This document shows, one piece after another, positions 48,300-60,770 of a stretch of DNA of 64,000 nucleotides; the first letter of the stretch is position 1, and each line of letters starts with the position of its first letter. The translations under genes were made by a program, and so were the position numbers. Source of the DNA: Pelecanus crispus (Eukaryota; Chordata; Aves; Pelecaniformes; Pelecanidae); the NCBI RefSeq assembly GCF_030463565.1, contig NC_134643.1:4474001-4538000 (forward strand). Direction: 5' to 3'. The notes beneath the pieces are model-generated. The model was not told the origin of the DNA and made no database searches. It was given only the letters and a program-made list of their open reading frames with translations.

Positions 48300-48548
48300 A
48301 TTAGTACAAGAAACATGAGAACAGCCTTGCTGGATCAAGCCAATAGTGCCTCTAGCCAAGCCTTTTGTCTCCAGCAATGGCAGCAGGAGATGCGAGTCCA
48401 AGAGGGCACATGTACCAGGCTACTTCCAATCCCCTCATTTCTCCAGGTGTCCACAGCTTTTGCATTGAAGGCTGCATCTCTGCCCATGCCTTCTGGATTT
48501 ATTTATGGACTTGCTGTCCGTCAATGGTGTCATCTCAGTTTGAACTGG
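48300..48548 (-). mobile_element. Ancient CR1-type LINE, 3' part (interrupted)
   Basis: On + it begins like the reverse of an old CR1 3' end (GAACAGCCTTGCTGGATCAAGCC). It is strongly diverged and lacks the ATTCTATG tail of younger CR1. It is split by the LTR at 48549-49105 and continues behind it. Confidence 0.65.
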
Positions 48549-49105
48549 TGTGCTGGTTTTGGCTGGGATAGAGTTAATTTTCTTCATAGTAGCTAGTATG
48601 GGGCTATGGTTTGGATTTGTGCTGAAAACAGTGAATACAGGGATGCATGAATTATTGCTGAGCAGTGCTTGCACAGAGCCAAGGCCTTTTCTGCTCCTCA
48701 CCCTGCCCCACCAGCGAGCAGGCTGGGGTTGCACAAGAAGTTGGGAGGGGACACAGCCGGGACAGCTGACCCCAACTGACCAAAGGGATATTCCATACCA
48801 TATGACATCATGCTCAGCAAGAAAACTAGGGGGGAGTTTGGTGGGGGGACTGCTGCTTGGGGACTGGCTGGGCATGGGTGGGTTGATGTTGAGCAATTGT
48901 TTTCATTTTCATCACTTGTCTTTATAGGATTTTATTTCTCTCTCTTTGTTATTTTCCTTTTCATTACAGTTATTAAACTGTTTTTATCTCAACCCATGAG
49001 TTTTCTCACTTTCACCCTTCAAATTCTCTCCCCTCCATCCCAGCGGGGTGGAGTGAGTGAGCAGCTGTGTGGTGCTTAGTTGCTGGCTGAGGTTAAACCA
49101 CAACA
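48549..49105 (+). mobile_element. Solo LTR of an endogenous retrovirus
   Basis: About 557 bp, starting TGTGCTGGTTTTGGCTGGGA and ending AAACCACAACA, so it has TG...CA termini. An ATTAAA near 48970 could be its polyadenylation signal. There is no internal viral sequence, so it is probably a recombination remnant. I could not find a clean target-site duplication (ACTGG before, ACCTG after). It interrupts an ancient CR1. Confidence 0.85.
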
Positions 49106-49595
49106 ACCTGCCAATACTATTGGCCTCCACAAGCTCCTCTGGCAGCAAGCTAAAGGACCCATTGTGCAAACAAGGGACTCCTTTTATTTGTTTTAAACTG
49201 ATGTTCTACTAAATGTCTCCTAATTCTGTTATTGTGGGATTTGGTGGCTAATGATCTGCATTCACCATACCTCAAAACCTCCATGATACGGTTAACCTAC
49301 CCACATCCTCCCCCTCTCCATGTTGAAGTCCTAGACCTTTGCTGTCTCTCCTTGTAAGGCAACTGCTCCATCCTCATGATTATTTAGTTGTCCTTCTCTG
49401 GACTTTCTTCAATTCCACTATGTCCTTTTTGAGATGCAGAGACCACAGTGGCACCAGCTACCCCACATGTTGGCCCACCAAGGATTTATATGGCAGCAAA
49501 ATGATCTTCTCAGTCCCATTCCCAGTGATGACACCCAACATTGCATTGGCTTTTTTGGCTGTTGGTGCTGTTCTCCAAAATCATCAGGTTAGTAT
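49106..49595 (-). mobile_element. Ancient CR1-type LINE, continued
   Basis: It resumes with CTCCACAAGCTCCTCTGGCA and CCTTTTATTTGTTTTAAACT, then a region matching old CR1 RT coding sequence in reverse (TTTTGAGATGCAGAGACCAC, GATTTATATGGCAGC). It is diverged and non-coding. Confidence 0.7.
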
Positions 49596-50284
49596 GGAGC
49601 AACAGCCAAAACATCCCCTAGTATTCCCTGCAGGAATCAAACATGAAGCACATTATTATTACAATAAAATAGTGTCTAATGAGCAGATTTGGAAGATACT
49701 TCATTTTTAAACTTATTCTCCTCAGACCTAGTGTCTGGCTGAGCTTCCAGCTTACGTGAAAAACTCTTGATATATTTAGTTTCCATGTAGTGAGTACTGC
49801 CACAACTTACTTAACATAGCGATGCCTAGACTGGCTCCTTTAATACTTCTCCGTGCAAATACAGCTGCGTAGTACAGCTAACTTTCTTCTATAGATATTC
49901 TTATTTGCAATCACCATTCCTCTGGCCTGAGCAGAAAAATGTCAGGACCTCAAGATAAACTGATAAATGAAGTATATTATTGAGTGATCACATTTGTTCC
50001 TTCCCTTCTCTTTTTTATTACCATCAAGTTATAGTTAATCAATGATACTTAATACTGTAAAGTGCACAAATCTTAAGACAGCCTCTGTAGTGAGCTCCTT
50101 ACCCAAGTCACCTTGTCTCTTTGCTTGACTTCAGTAAGAATTTTTACACTATCTGTCAAGTCAGGGAAATATAACCTAGTTGAATTATAAGGTGAGTACA
50201 AATATAATTGGAAAATCCCTGAAAAGAAAGTGCCCTTAAAATGGTTCAAAACTGTGTCAAATGGAAGAGCATATTGAGTGGCAC
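49596..50284. other. Intergenic, nothing recognised
   Basis: AT-rich sequence without recognisable coding capacity or repeat ends. Confidence 0.4.
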
Positions 50285-50564
50285 CAATGAACTGTCAGAA
50301 GAGAGGGATGTATTGAAAAGTGTTCCCCAGGTTATAGTCTGGGTCTTAGGCTATTCAGTATTTTCAACAGTTATCTGGATGATGAATATAGACAACCTTT
50401 ACTGCATTTGCAGAAGATGCTAAGCCAGGAGAGACCATGCATATATTAGAGGGCAGGAAGGAAATTCAAAGCGACTTCAATACACTGGGCAAAAAAATCA
50501 GGATGCTATTTAAAGAATAAGTGCAAGTATTATATGTAGGCAGAGTAAAACAGCCTGTGAAATG
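50285..50564 (+). mobile_element. Ancient CR1-type LINE, RT remnant (interrupted)
   Basis: Decayed CR1 RT sequence: ATCTGGATGATGAATATAGA and ATTTGCAGAAGATGCTAAGC are the remains of the segment around the catalytic F-A-D-D box. Frames are broken. It is interrupted by the younger CR1 at 50565. Confidence 0.6.
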
Positions 50565-51175
50565 GAATCATAGAATAGAATCGTTTAGGTTGGAAAAGAC
50601 CTTTAAGATCATCCAGTCCAACCATTAACCTACACTACCAAGTCCACTCTAAACCAATCAAGGGCAGACTAGACTAAACCATGTCCCAGAGTGCCACATC
50701 TACCCGTTTTTTGAACACTTCCAGGGATGGTGACTCCACCGCCTCTCTGGGCAGCCTGTTCCAATTCTTGACCACCCTTTCCGTAAAGAAATTTTTCCTA
50801 ATTTCCAACCTAAACCTCCCCTGGCGCAGCTTGAGCCCATTTCCTCTCGTCCTATCGCTAACTACATGGGAGAAGAGCCCAACACCCACCTCACTACAAC
50901 GTCCTGTCAGGTAGCTGTAGAGAGTGATAAGGTCTCCCCTCAGCCTCCTCTTCTCCAGGCTAAACAACCCCAGTTCCCTCAGCCGCTCCCCATCAGCCCT
51001 GTGCTCCAGACCCTTCACCAGCCTTGTTGCCCTTCTCTGAACACGCTCCAGCACCTCGATGTCTTTCTTGTATTGAGGGGCCCAAAACTGGACACAGTAT
51101 TCCAGGTGCAGCCTCACCAGCGCCGAGTACAGGGGCACAATCACCTCCCTGCTCCTGCTGGCCACACTATTCCTG
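50565..51175 (-). mobile_element. CR1 LINE, 5'-truncated, inserted into ancient CR1
   Basis: The 3' tail is at 50565 and the RT C-terminal frame at 50674-51165 (163 codons) carries [20 protein letters not shown] and [13 protein letters not shown]. It belongs to the same subfamily as the copies at 2.0 and 33.4 kb. It sits between the two halves of a + strand ancient CR1. Confidence 0.95.
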
Positions 51176-51560
51176 AAATGGATGGAGTAGTGGCATCACT
51201 GATTAGATAGCTGCTCTTCCAAAAATGAACCAAGGCTTACATGCAGAAGACCAATTGGCAATGTCACACATAAAAAATGTAAATCTAATTCTGAAATGTA
51301 TATCACATGCAAAGCAATCCCTTGTTTTATGCTGTGACAATAAAGCCATGGATAGGATGACATTAAGAAAAACATGGACCAGCAGAAGACAATTCAGAGG
51401 AAAGCAATGAGAGTGACAAGGGGATCTAGAAAACATTTCCTAAAAGGAAAGACTGAATAACTTGAGACTTGAGCCTTCAGCAGTGATAGAGGTGGAGCTG
51501 ATTGTGCCTAGGCATGGACTAGATGACCCCTCAAGTTTTCTTCCAGCACTAGTCTGGTAA
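51176..51560 (+). mobile_element. Ancient CR1-type LINE, continued
   Basis: It contains GACAATTCAGAGGAAAGCAA (VQRRA-like codons) and ends around GGACTAGATGACCCCTCAAG, the 3' end of old CR1. It is highly diverged. Confidence 0.6.
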
Positions 51561-52760
51561 GGTCTAGGGTCTGGTAAGGATTGTGCTCTTCCTTCTCAAT
51601 TTCTAGATCCAGTCCAGCAAGCTGCAATCAGTGCTCTAACCCTATAATTTATAGTCAGAGAAAGTCCTTCTGCATTATCCTTAGCTCTTATTTGCCATCT
51701 AACCCATCTCCAGGCAGTCTCAGAATCTGATTGATTTTTGTACCGATTATACCTTCTTTAGCCCAGAAAAGAGCTAGACCTTCAGTTTTAAAGGGGTCTG
51801 TGACTGTACTGGGGTCTAAGACTAAATGAACAAATGCATATTTTGCATAACATAATGGCATTGTTGCCATAAAAGTCAGACAGAGACTCTACATAATATC
51901 CATCTTGGACATTGGATATGTAATATCTGCCTTTGTGTAACCAAGAAGGTGGCTTTTTTCCCCATCTGATAACTAGACACCAAAGGTGGGCGTCATAACA
52001 CCTTTGGAGACTCACATGGGAGACAAACATCTGAGCTGGCTGTCTAGACTCCTTTTACCATCCATGAAGATAAGTAGACTCAACCAGGGCAGGGCAGTAT
52101 CTTAGAAAAGATTTTTTAAATAGGTCAGACAGAACATGCCCTATAAGTGTTTGGTTTTCACTGTTGAAAATAAAGAGGATCTAGATGGTAAACTCACACA
52201 TAGATACCTTTTATTATAGGCATCTAAAATCAGAGCAGATGAACCTGACCTCCAGCAAGTTTTAAAGCACAGACTGGTACATTATACTCCTCCCACCCCT
52301 CCTTTGGTCCTTATATTCCCAAGTGAAATTTCCATGGTTGAAGACCACCATTAGAAATCTTTCTGCTGCATGTCACAAGGCAGCTTTCTATGTCTTTAGT
52401 TTTATGAGTGAGTTAGATGCTTGTTTAGGAAGGCACAGTTCAGTGCCTTCCTTTAGTTCAGTGAAGGCACAGTTAATCTCAGCTGTATGAATTTTGTTGA
52501 GTCAGCTCTGAATTTACCACCTCATAGGAAGCTGTTGTAGATGTTCCAAGAATTGGGGCTAAATACTATGCCACAGAAATAAATGTAAATGGTTGCATTT
52601 CAGTTCTTAGATGATCTTAATCTACTGCCTTTTCTCTGGGAGTGAAAACAAACTTCTGAACTGTACAGATTTTAAGGATTCCTTACAGAAATGCAAAAAT
52701 AACTTCTAAATGGAAATAGTAGTGGTAGGAAATATTTAGAAAAGTTCTTCAGCCAGAGTA
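51561..52760. other. Intergenic, nothing recognised
   Basis: AT-rich. No domain, splice pair or repeat end was recognised. A short direct duplication around CAGTGCCTTCCTTTAGTTCAG lies near 52441. Confidence 0.4.
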
Positions 52761-55506
52761 GAATCATAGAATCGTAGAATCATAGATTCAGAGAATGCTT
52801 TGGGTTGGAAGGGACCTTTAGAGGTTATCTAGCCCAACCCCCTGCAGTGAGCAGGGACATCTTTAACCAGATCAGGGTGCTCAGAGCCCCGTCCAACCTG
52901 ACCTGGAATGTTTCCAGGGATGGGGCCTCCACTACCTCCTCTGAGGCAACCTGTGCCAGTGCTTGACCACCCTCACTGTAAAAAATTTCTTTCATATGTC
53001 TAGTCTAAATCTATTCTTCTTTAGTTTAAATCCATTATTCCTTGTCCTGTCACAACAGGCCTTGTTAAAAAGATTCTCCCCATCTTTCCTGTAGGCCCCC
53101 TTTAAGTATTGGAAGGTCGCAATAAGGTCTTCCTGGAGCCTTCTCTTCTCCAGGCTGAACAACCCCAACTCTCTCAGCCTGGCCTCATAGGAGAGGTGCT
53201 CCATCCCTCTGACCATTTTTGTGGCTCTCTTCTGGACCCACTCCAACAGGTCCGTGTCCTTCTTGTGCTGAGGGCCCCAGCGCTGGACGCAGGGCTCCAG
53301 GTGAGGTCTTACCAGAGCAGAGTAGAGCAGTAGAATCACCTCCCTTGACCTGCTGGCCACGCTTCTTCTGATGCAGCCCAGGATACAGTTGGCTTTCTGG
53401 GCTGCAAGGGCACATTGTTGGCTCATGTCCAGCTTTTCATCCACCAGTACCCCCAAGTCCTTCTCCGCAGGGCTGCTCTCAATCCCTTCATCCCCCAGCC
53501 TGTATTGATATTGGGGGTTGCCCCATCCCAGGTGCAGGACCTTGCACTTGGCCTTGTTGAACCTCATGAGGTTCACACAGGCCCACCTCTCCAGCTTGTC
53601 CAGGTCCCTCTGGATGACATCTCGTCCTCCTGGTGTGTCAACTGCACCACTCAGCTTGGTGTCATCTGCAAACTTGCTGAGGGTGCACTCGATCCCACTG
53701 TCTATGTCATTGATGAAGATATTAAACAGCACTGGTCCCAGTGCAGACCCCTGAGGGACTCCACTTGTCACCGGTCTGCATTTGGACATTGAGCCATTGA
53801 CCACGACCCTCTGGATGTGACCATCCAGCCAATTCCTTATCCATCGAACAGTCCGCCCATCAAACCCATATCTCTCCAATTTCTAGAGAAGGATGTTGTA
53901 GGGGACTGTGTCAAAGGCTTTACAGAAATCCAAGTAGATGACATCCATTGCTTTTCCTTTGTCCACTGGTGCAGTCACTCCTTCCTAGAAAGCCACTAGG
54001 TTGGTCAGGCAGGACTTGCCCTTCATGAAGCCATGCTGGCTGTCTCGAATCACCTCCCTGTCCTCCATGTACTTGAGCATATCTTCTAGGAGGATCTGTT
54101 CCATGATCTTCCCAGGCACAGAGGTAAGGCTGACAGGTCAGTAGTTCCCAGGGTCCTCCTTTCTTCCCTTTTTAAAAATGGGCACAACATTCCCCTTCTT
54201 CCAGTCAGCAGGGACTTCACCTGACTGCCATGACTTTTCAAATATCATGGAGAGTGGCTTGGCAACTGCATCAGCCAATTCCCTCAGGACTCTGGGATGC
54301 ATCTCATCAGGTCCCATAGACTTGTGTACACTGAGGTTCTTCAGGTGGTCTCGAACCTGATCTTCCCTTACAGTGGGAGGGGCTTTACCCCCCTGGTCCC
54401 CATCTTTTGGTCCATCAATTCGGGAGGGGTGGGGAAAGAGTTTGCTGGTGAAGACTGAGGCAAAGAAGTTGTTGAGTACCTCAGCCTTCTCCTCGTCCGT
54501 TGATACAAGTTCGCCATTCTTGTTCATTGGGGGGGTACGCTTTCTTTAACCTTCCTTTTCTGGTTGATATACCTGTAGAAGCCCTTCTTGGTATTCTTTA
54601 CGTCCCTTGCCAAATTCAGCTCCATCCTCGCCCTGGCCTTCCTGACCTCCTCCCTACACAACCGGGCCGTTTCCCTGTATTCCCCCCAGGACATCTGTCC
54701 CTGTTTCCACTGCCTGTGCAGTTCCCTCTTACTCTTTAGTTTGACCAGCAGGTCTCGACTCAGCCATGCTGGTCTCTTCCCTTCCTTGCCTGATTTTTTA
54801 CACTTGGGGACTGAGAGCTCTTGTGCTCTATGGAAGGTGTCCTTAAAGATCTGCCAACTCTGTTCTGTTCCCCTGTCCCTGAGGACCGTCTCCCACGGGG
54901 TCCTTCTGACTAAATCCTTGAAGAGCTGGAAGTTTGCTTTCCTAAAATTTAGGGTCCTGACTGTACTCCTCGCTTTTCCCATGTCCCTCAGGAGTGTGAA
55001 CTCCACCAACGCGTGATCACTGCAGCCCAAGCTGCCTCCAGTCTTGACATCACCGATGAGCTCAGTTGCATTGGTGACCATCAGATCCAGTACTGCGTCC
55101 CCTCGGGTAGGGGTGTCTATTACCTGGCTTAGGAAGTTGTCGTCTATGCATTCCCGGAATCTCCTGGATTGCCTACAGCTCGCCGTATTGCTTTTCCAGA
55201 AAATGTCGAGGTGGTTGAAGTCCCCCAGCAGGACAAGAGTCTGCAAGCACGAAGCCTCCCGGAGCTGGAGGAAGAAGGCTTCGTCAGCAGGCTCCCCTTG
55301 ATCAGGCGGCCTGTAGTAGACACCAACCACAAGGTTCCCTTTGTTGCCTCTGTCTCTGACTCTTACCCATAAGCTTTCGACCTGCTCGTGGCTATTCTTC
55401 AGGGACAGCTCTTCACACTGTATTGATTTCTTTACGTAGAGGGCAACGCCTCCGCCCCTCCTTCCTCGCCTGTCCCTTCTGAACAGCCTGTAGCCATCAA
55501 CAGCCA
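52761..55506 (-). mobile_element. CR1 LINE, long copy with endonuclease and RT
   Basis: About 2.75 kb, the longest copy in the window. A frame at 54524-55507 (327 codons) holds most of the apurinic-type endonuclease, with GDFN at residues 95-98 and SDH at 163-165; the N-terminal part is lost by 5' truncation. A second frame, 54138-54527, is the start of RT. A third, 52992-53879, is the RT core with [15 protein letters not shown] and an intact FADDTKL (FADD at residues 70-73). Frames are separated by shifts or stops, so no complete protein can be made. The 3' tail is at 52761. Confidence 0.96.
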
Positions 55507-56640
55507 CATTTGGCTATTGACTGGGAGGTTTCCAAATCTAACCACTAACCAAGAAATGTTAGTGTGTGAGTGAGAAAATTGGTGTGGTCCTCAGGAAGGA
55601 AGTACAGAGTGAGAAAATGAAAAGCTGAATATAGAAAGGCGAGGATGCAATCAGCAAGGCTAAAGAAACAGAAAAAATATGAGTTTTTCCTCCTTGAGCA
55701 TAAAATATTAAAGCTGACTTTTATTCACTGCAGAATATGGGTTCATGCCTTGTTTTTTGCTCCTAATGAAGCTCAGGACTTTTTTACAACATCTTTTCAA
55801 TGGGTCCCCAAGCCTCTTCTTACAGTATCAGAAGCAATCCTTCAAATTATTGCCAGAGTAACTCAGGCTGAGCTTATGCTACAAAAGTCATATATCATGA
55901 TTCGGGACATAATTTTAAAATCATAACTTCCCGTGGTTGCTCTAGGATTTTCTCTGTAGGGCATTTCTCTAATGCACGTTCAGCTGTTCTCAAATACTGC
56001 AGTGACAACAGCATTCAAGGGTTTAGATGAAGGCAATCTAAAACGGGGCAATTAAGCATTACTTTGGCTAACAAGGGAGCACTGATGTTAGTCAACAGAG
56101 CTGGACATTTGAAGAGAGAAACTTATGGGTGAAATAATAAATGAATAGCTAACTGGTAGGTATCTTTCCATCGGGTTAGATTTCCGTGACCCATTTTGTT
56201 AGTTACCCTGGTAGTGTTGTCATGGACTGAGCACTATTTGTGCAGTGGAGAAGGGTGGGGTTGGGATGGAGACCTTGGGATTATCAAATGACCATGAGAT
56301 GATGGATGTTTGAAGTGCAAAGCTCAGGGTAAACCAACAGGCCTGTTGAGGATTTCAGAGCACTCCATCTCTTTCTCTAGAGGGAAGTGTGATTGCCAGA
56401 CAAGAAAACACTTTGGGATCAACAAGGTGGTTTTCACCTTTCTCACTTAATATTAGATCTTGGTGTAGATGCAGACTTTTGAGCTAGTCACCTGTCTGAA
56501 GTCGCAGTCAGCGGAGAGGAGTAGGTGCAGCTCAGATGACCTATTTTAGATGTCTGCATTCGGGTGAGATGAACTGCACCGCAGAAGTGTCTGCTTCTCC
56601 ATGCAGCCTACAAATGAGCCGAATGCCCAAATGCTGCAGA
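55507..56640. other. Intergenic, nothing recognised
   Basis: A 93-codon frame at 55645-55926 has no features. No repeat was recognised. Confidence 0.4.
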
Positions 56641-57069
56641 TCATAGAATCATAGAATGGTTTAGGTTGGAAAAGACCTGTAAGATCATCCAGTCCAACCA
56701 GTAACCTAACATTACCAAGTCCACCACTAAACCAATTAAGGGTAGAGTAACAATTTCATGTTTCCTGGCTTCATGGCTGGATTATTTTTAATGAAAGTAA
56801 AAACTAGGAATCATTAAGATTAGAAAGGATCTCCAAGATCATCAGTCCAACCATCAACCCAACACCACCATGCCTACTAAACCATGTCCCCAAGTGCCAC
56901 CTCTACATGTTTTTTGAACACCTCCAGAGATGGTGACTCCACCACCTCTCTGGGCAGCCTGTTCCAATGCTTGACTACCCTTTCCGTGAAGAAATTTTTC
57001 CTAATATCCAGTCTAAATCTCCCCTGGCGCAGCTTGAGCCCATTTCCTCTCATCCTATCGCTAACTACT
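56641..57069 (-). mobile_element. CR1 LINE, short copy with doubled 3' end
   Basis: On the - strand it reads the last RT codons (56884-57069) followed by a 3' UTR (56641-56872) with two successive 3'-end-like segments separated by about 60 bases. This is the same arrangement as in the + strand copy ending at 34303. Confidence 0.94.
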
Positions 57070-60000
57070 TAGGAGAGATGTCACATTTGGTGTGAGGATA
57101 CCCCCCAAACCTTCCCACCTGGCTTTCGACTGTTGCAAACAAACTCCATCTGCTGCAATTTCCAGCAATTTCCAGTGAAAATTGCCCTGCGTTGCTTCAG
57201 TGTCTATGACTGTCTCCCAGGACTTAGGGACCTTGGCAAAAATAATCTCCCTACAATCAGGTTTATCCCCTTCACACAGATAAGCCAGTATGTTTGTGAA
57301 AAGTCCTGGACCCAAACCCTATCACCAACCTCACCATCTCTCTGGCTCTTGCAGTGTTGTGCACAGGTTATAAATACTGGAGCACAGCAGGTTTTGGGGC
57401 TGAGCCCTGGGCAACTTCATTCTTGAAGGTGAATGCAATTAAGGGTGAAAGCAATGAACTGCAGCTGGCAAATTTATAGTATTGAAAGGTCCAAGATGTC
57501 CACACCAGTTCTAACACTTGTGCTGTTCAAGGCCTCCGATGGTCAGTGCCTCTCTGGGGCTTGGGAGGAGAAGGAAGGAGACAGGTGACCTAGACAGGAT
57601 CAAGCTGAGTGTAAAACATGCTAATGAAGTGCAGGAGTTATTTCCATAAAGCAGTTCATATTCCATGCCCTGTAGCTGTTCCTCAAAGAAACCCAGCAGC
57701 TATTTATCAGGCTGTTCAACAGAAGTCTGCTTACTCCAAGGAAGTTCTCCTCTAACCCTCATAAATTGAACTGTCCACACTTTATAGCCAGACCCTATTT
57801 CATTACCTGCATCCATCCGACCAAGGCAACTGCTCAGTGGTTGACTTTGGAGGTTGCAGAGGACTCAGTCATGTGTGGCAAATGGCCTCAAACTTTCTCC
57901 CTGAGGCCAGGGCAAAGCTCATTGTAATTAGAGAGCGTTTGCTGCTGAAAAAGCGTCCTCGCCCTGACATGCTGCACTCGGACAGCGAGTGCAATCAGCT
58001 TCGAATCTGGCTGCATTTCCCAACTGCACAAGAAACGTGCCAACTTTGCTGGAGACCACTTTCATCCAGCAGATCACCATCGTTTGTGAGATGGTCTCAT
58101 GCTTCAAAAGGGTACAGTGACACTTGCCGCAGGCAAGAAATTGGATGGAAAAGCAACATGTAGGATCCTTTATCCCTCTTCTGGACATACATGCACTCTC
58201 TTCTCTATTGATACTCTCATTATCACAGTTCAGCCCTTCTGACATCCTATCTATTTTGATCACCGCAAGTTGATAAGCAGACAGCCCTATAGGAGAATAG
58301 GGTCCTATGAAGAAAGTATTAAACAACTTTACAATTACAGGCTCTGTCCTAAGGTGCATGCTCCAAGCTCCTAATTTTCTTTATTTCTAATTCCCAGAGC
58401 TCAACATTTCCTCATCTGGAGAGTTTGATTTGCAACTATAACTTTATTCTAATATACAAAATTATTTAAAATATTTTTTATTTCAAAATAGAAAAAAGAA
58501 GTCTCTGAAGGTGAGAATTTTGGGGGTGGAGAATTCACATGGCCTCATGTTACACGGAGACTGACATCCCTTGTGTTGAAGCAGTGAAGAGAGGACGATT
58601 TCCCAGGGCTGATTTACTTCGCATCAGTCAGAGTCTAACTGCCCCTCACTCAGATGTCCTCATGACCATCTTCATTACATCTGTTACCTGAATGACACAA
58701 AGAGTAGCACTCAACAAAAAATAATCTCATTAGCTGTTTTCATGGTGAGCAAGTGGAAAACCCGAAATATTTGATGTGACTAATAAAAGCCAGACGCTGA
58801 GCCTCCTCAATTTGGAGTGTTTTGTCAGCTTATTTAAAGTTAGACAAGGAAAGTACTCCAGATGCCATGCCAGATACGTGCAGCTTAGATACTATAGAAA
58901 GAACACATAAAAGATAATACGAAAATGTAAAGTATAATAGAAGGATAGTGTCTACCTGCTTGACTGTTTAGTGTTCAAACCATGTCCACCAAGATGATTA
59001 TATCTGTATCATCTCTCTTAAGTGGAATTAAGGTAGATAAGAAATTAAAGATTTGCATGAAGACATTAAAATGAATGTTCCCTTTCCCAGTTCTTGGCCC
59101 AGACATTGTTACGTATAGCTTTTTTCACCTTACTGAGTTTTGCCATGTGAGAAAGTCCAGACTTGGAGTCTTTCTGCTGTGTCTTCAATGGGCGCTGCCC
59201 TAGAGCTTTGCTAAATCAACCATACAAGGAGGGGAGGGAAGAAAACATGGTGAAACTAGACAAGTACCAAGGATATAGCTTGCTTCAGCTCAGCACAGAA
59301 CCAGCACCCTCTTCTCACTGTGCCTCAGTGTGGCCAGCAGTGCCAGTCAGAGTTAACATATGGTATAATTTCTAGCAGAAGAAACTCAGAAGAAAAAATT
59401 CTCCTTTGGGTTTCAGGAGGGAGGAGGCAACTGCACCTGTTGTAATGCAATTGGGTTTGCACTCTGGTTGCTGTGGTATCCCAAACGGCCGTGCACAGCC
59501 AAACCTCAGCTTCTCACGCTCCCTGAAAACTGACATTGTTAGAGCAAAGCTGCTGGTACTGACTCATCACCACGAGCATTCCCACGAGCTCCCCATGATG
59601 GGACAGCATGGTTCAGCCCTTGGAAGGCTCCATCCAAGAAATGTCCAGCTCCAACACGGGGCTTTAAAATGAGAAACCATAACCAACAAATGTAACTGAG
59701 AAACCAGATGAGCTAAGACAGGGAGAGCTTCATGAGAAGGACCTGCTGCTGAAGGCAACAAGCATCAGAAGGATAAACCCAGAGGAGAGAGCTAAGAGCA
59801 CCTCATCCTAATTTTGGCTCCTCCACTAACTCCAAATGTGGCCTGGGAAAGTCACTTCCCTGCCTTCCCCCCTGCCCAATAATTTTAAGCTGTTGATAAC
59901 AATCTTGATTGTAACTGCAGAGATGTCTCTATGTTCTCCTACTTAATGTCATGTAGTCTTTAAGCAAAGACAGTACTTTAAAAGTCTTCATTCGGAGCAT

Positions 60001-60569
60001 CACCTCCTAATTTGGAATAGCTAGGAAACAACTGAGCAGAAGCTTGGTCAAAAAAATTTCTACCTTATATTTAAAAAGAAAGAGAGAAGAACTTCATTTG
60101 TTTTTGCTTCAGGAAGCTCTCCGCACCAACGGAGAAGAAAGTCCCTTTCTAAAATAACAAGAAATTCATTAGCACTTCTTGTACTTTTTTAAGGTCACCA
60201 TTATAGATATTTTTGATAACACATCCTTTTACGTGCCTGTGGTCTGCTCTGACGGTGGAGATAATGCTGTTTACAAGGCTGTTACCTGAAGAGCGGGTAA
60301 TTTTTTTTTTCTGATGTCTTCCTTGTTTTTCAGGAACAGAAGGATGGAGGATGTTCATACCTGGCCATTGCTCACTTATGGTTAAGGTCTTGGTTTTACA
60401 GAAATTGGAAGGAGTGTAGAAGGAAAAACAAGAGACACAGTGAACATTTTCATATTTGAAAAGATGAAAGCTTAGCATTCAGTTTTATTCATTTGCCTTC
60501 TGTGATGTCAAGGGACCAGATTATTAAGGACTTTAGGGTACTCTATCTCTGGCTACAGTGCTGCTTCTT
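57070..60569. other. Intergenic, nothing recognised
   Basis: Frames of up to 143 codons (57928-58359 -, 57837-58163 +) have no recognisable features. Splice-bounded exons were not found. Confidence 0.4.
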
Positions 60570-60770
60570 AAGAAACATAGGAATTGCTAGGCTGGGCTAG
60601 ATTCTCCATCAATGTAGTTCAGTATCAGGCCCTTTTCCAATAATCAGGATAATATCGCCAAAGGAAGAGGCAAGAAATCCCACCTAGAAAAATGCAGAAT
60701 AATCTGCCCTTGTCCTTAATCTTGTCTTAATTTCCAGTCATTGGGTTGTTTTATAACATACAAGAGAAAA
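60570..60770 (-). mobile_element. Ancient CR1-type LINE fragment
   Basis: AAGAAACATAGGAATTGCTA and GTTCAGTATCAGGCCC match the decayed 3' end of the same old family as 48300-48548. The fragment is diverged, so its ends are approximate. Confidence 0.5.

Noticed and set aside
2013-51175. Apparent shared 5' truncation point of the CR1 copies at 2013 and 51175 (both near CAGGAATAGTGTGG)
   Set aside because: The similarity starts a few bases apart in the two copies and the flanks are unrelated, so coincidence or a common RT stop is sufficient.
54588-55016. Frames on the + strand opposite the CR1 endonuclease
   Set aside because: They are antisense shadows of the - strand CR1 coding sequence.
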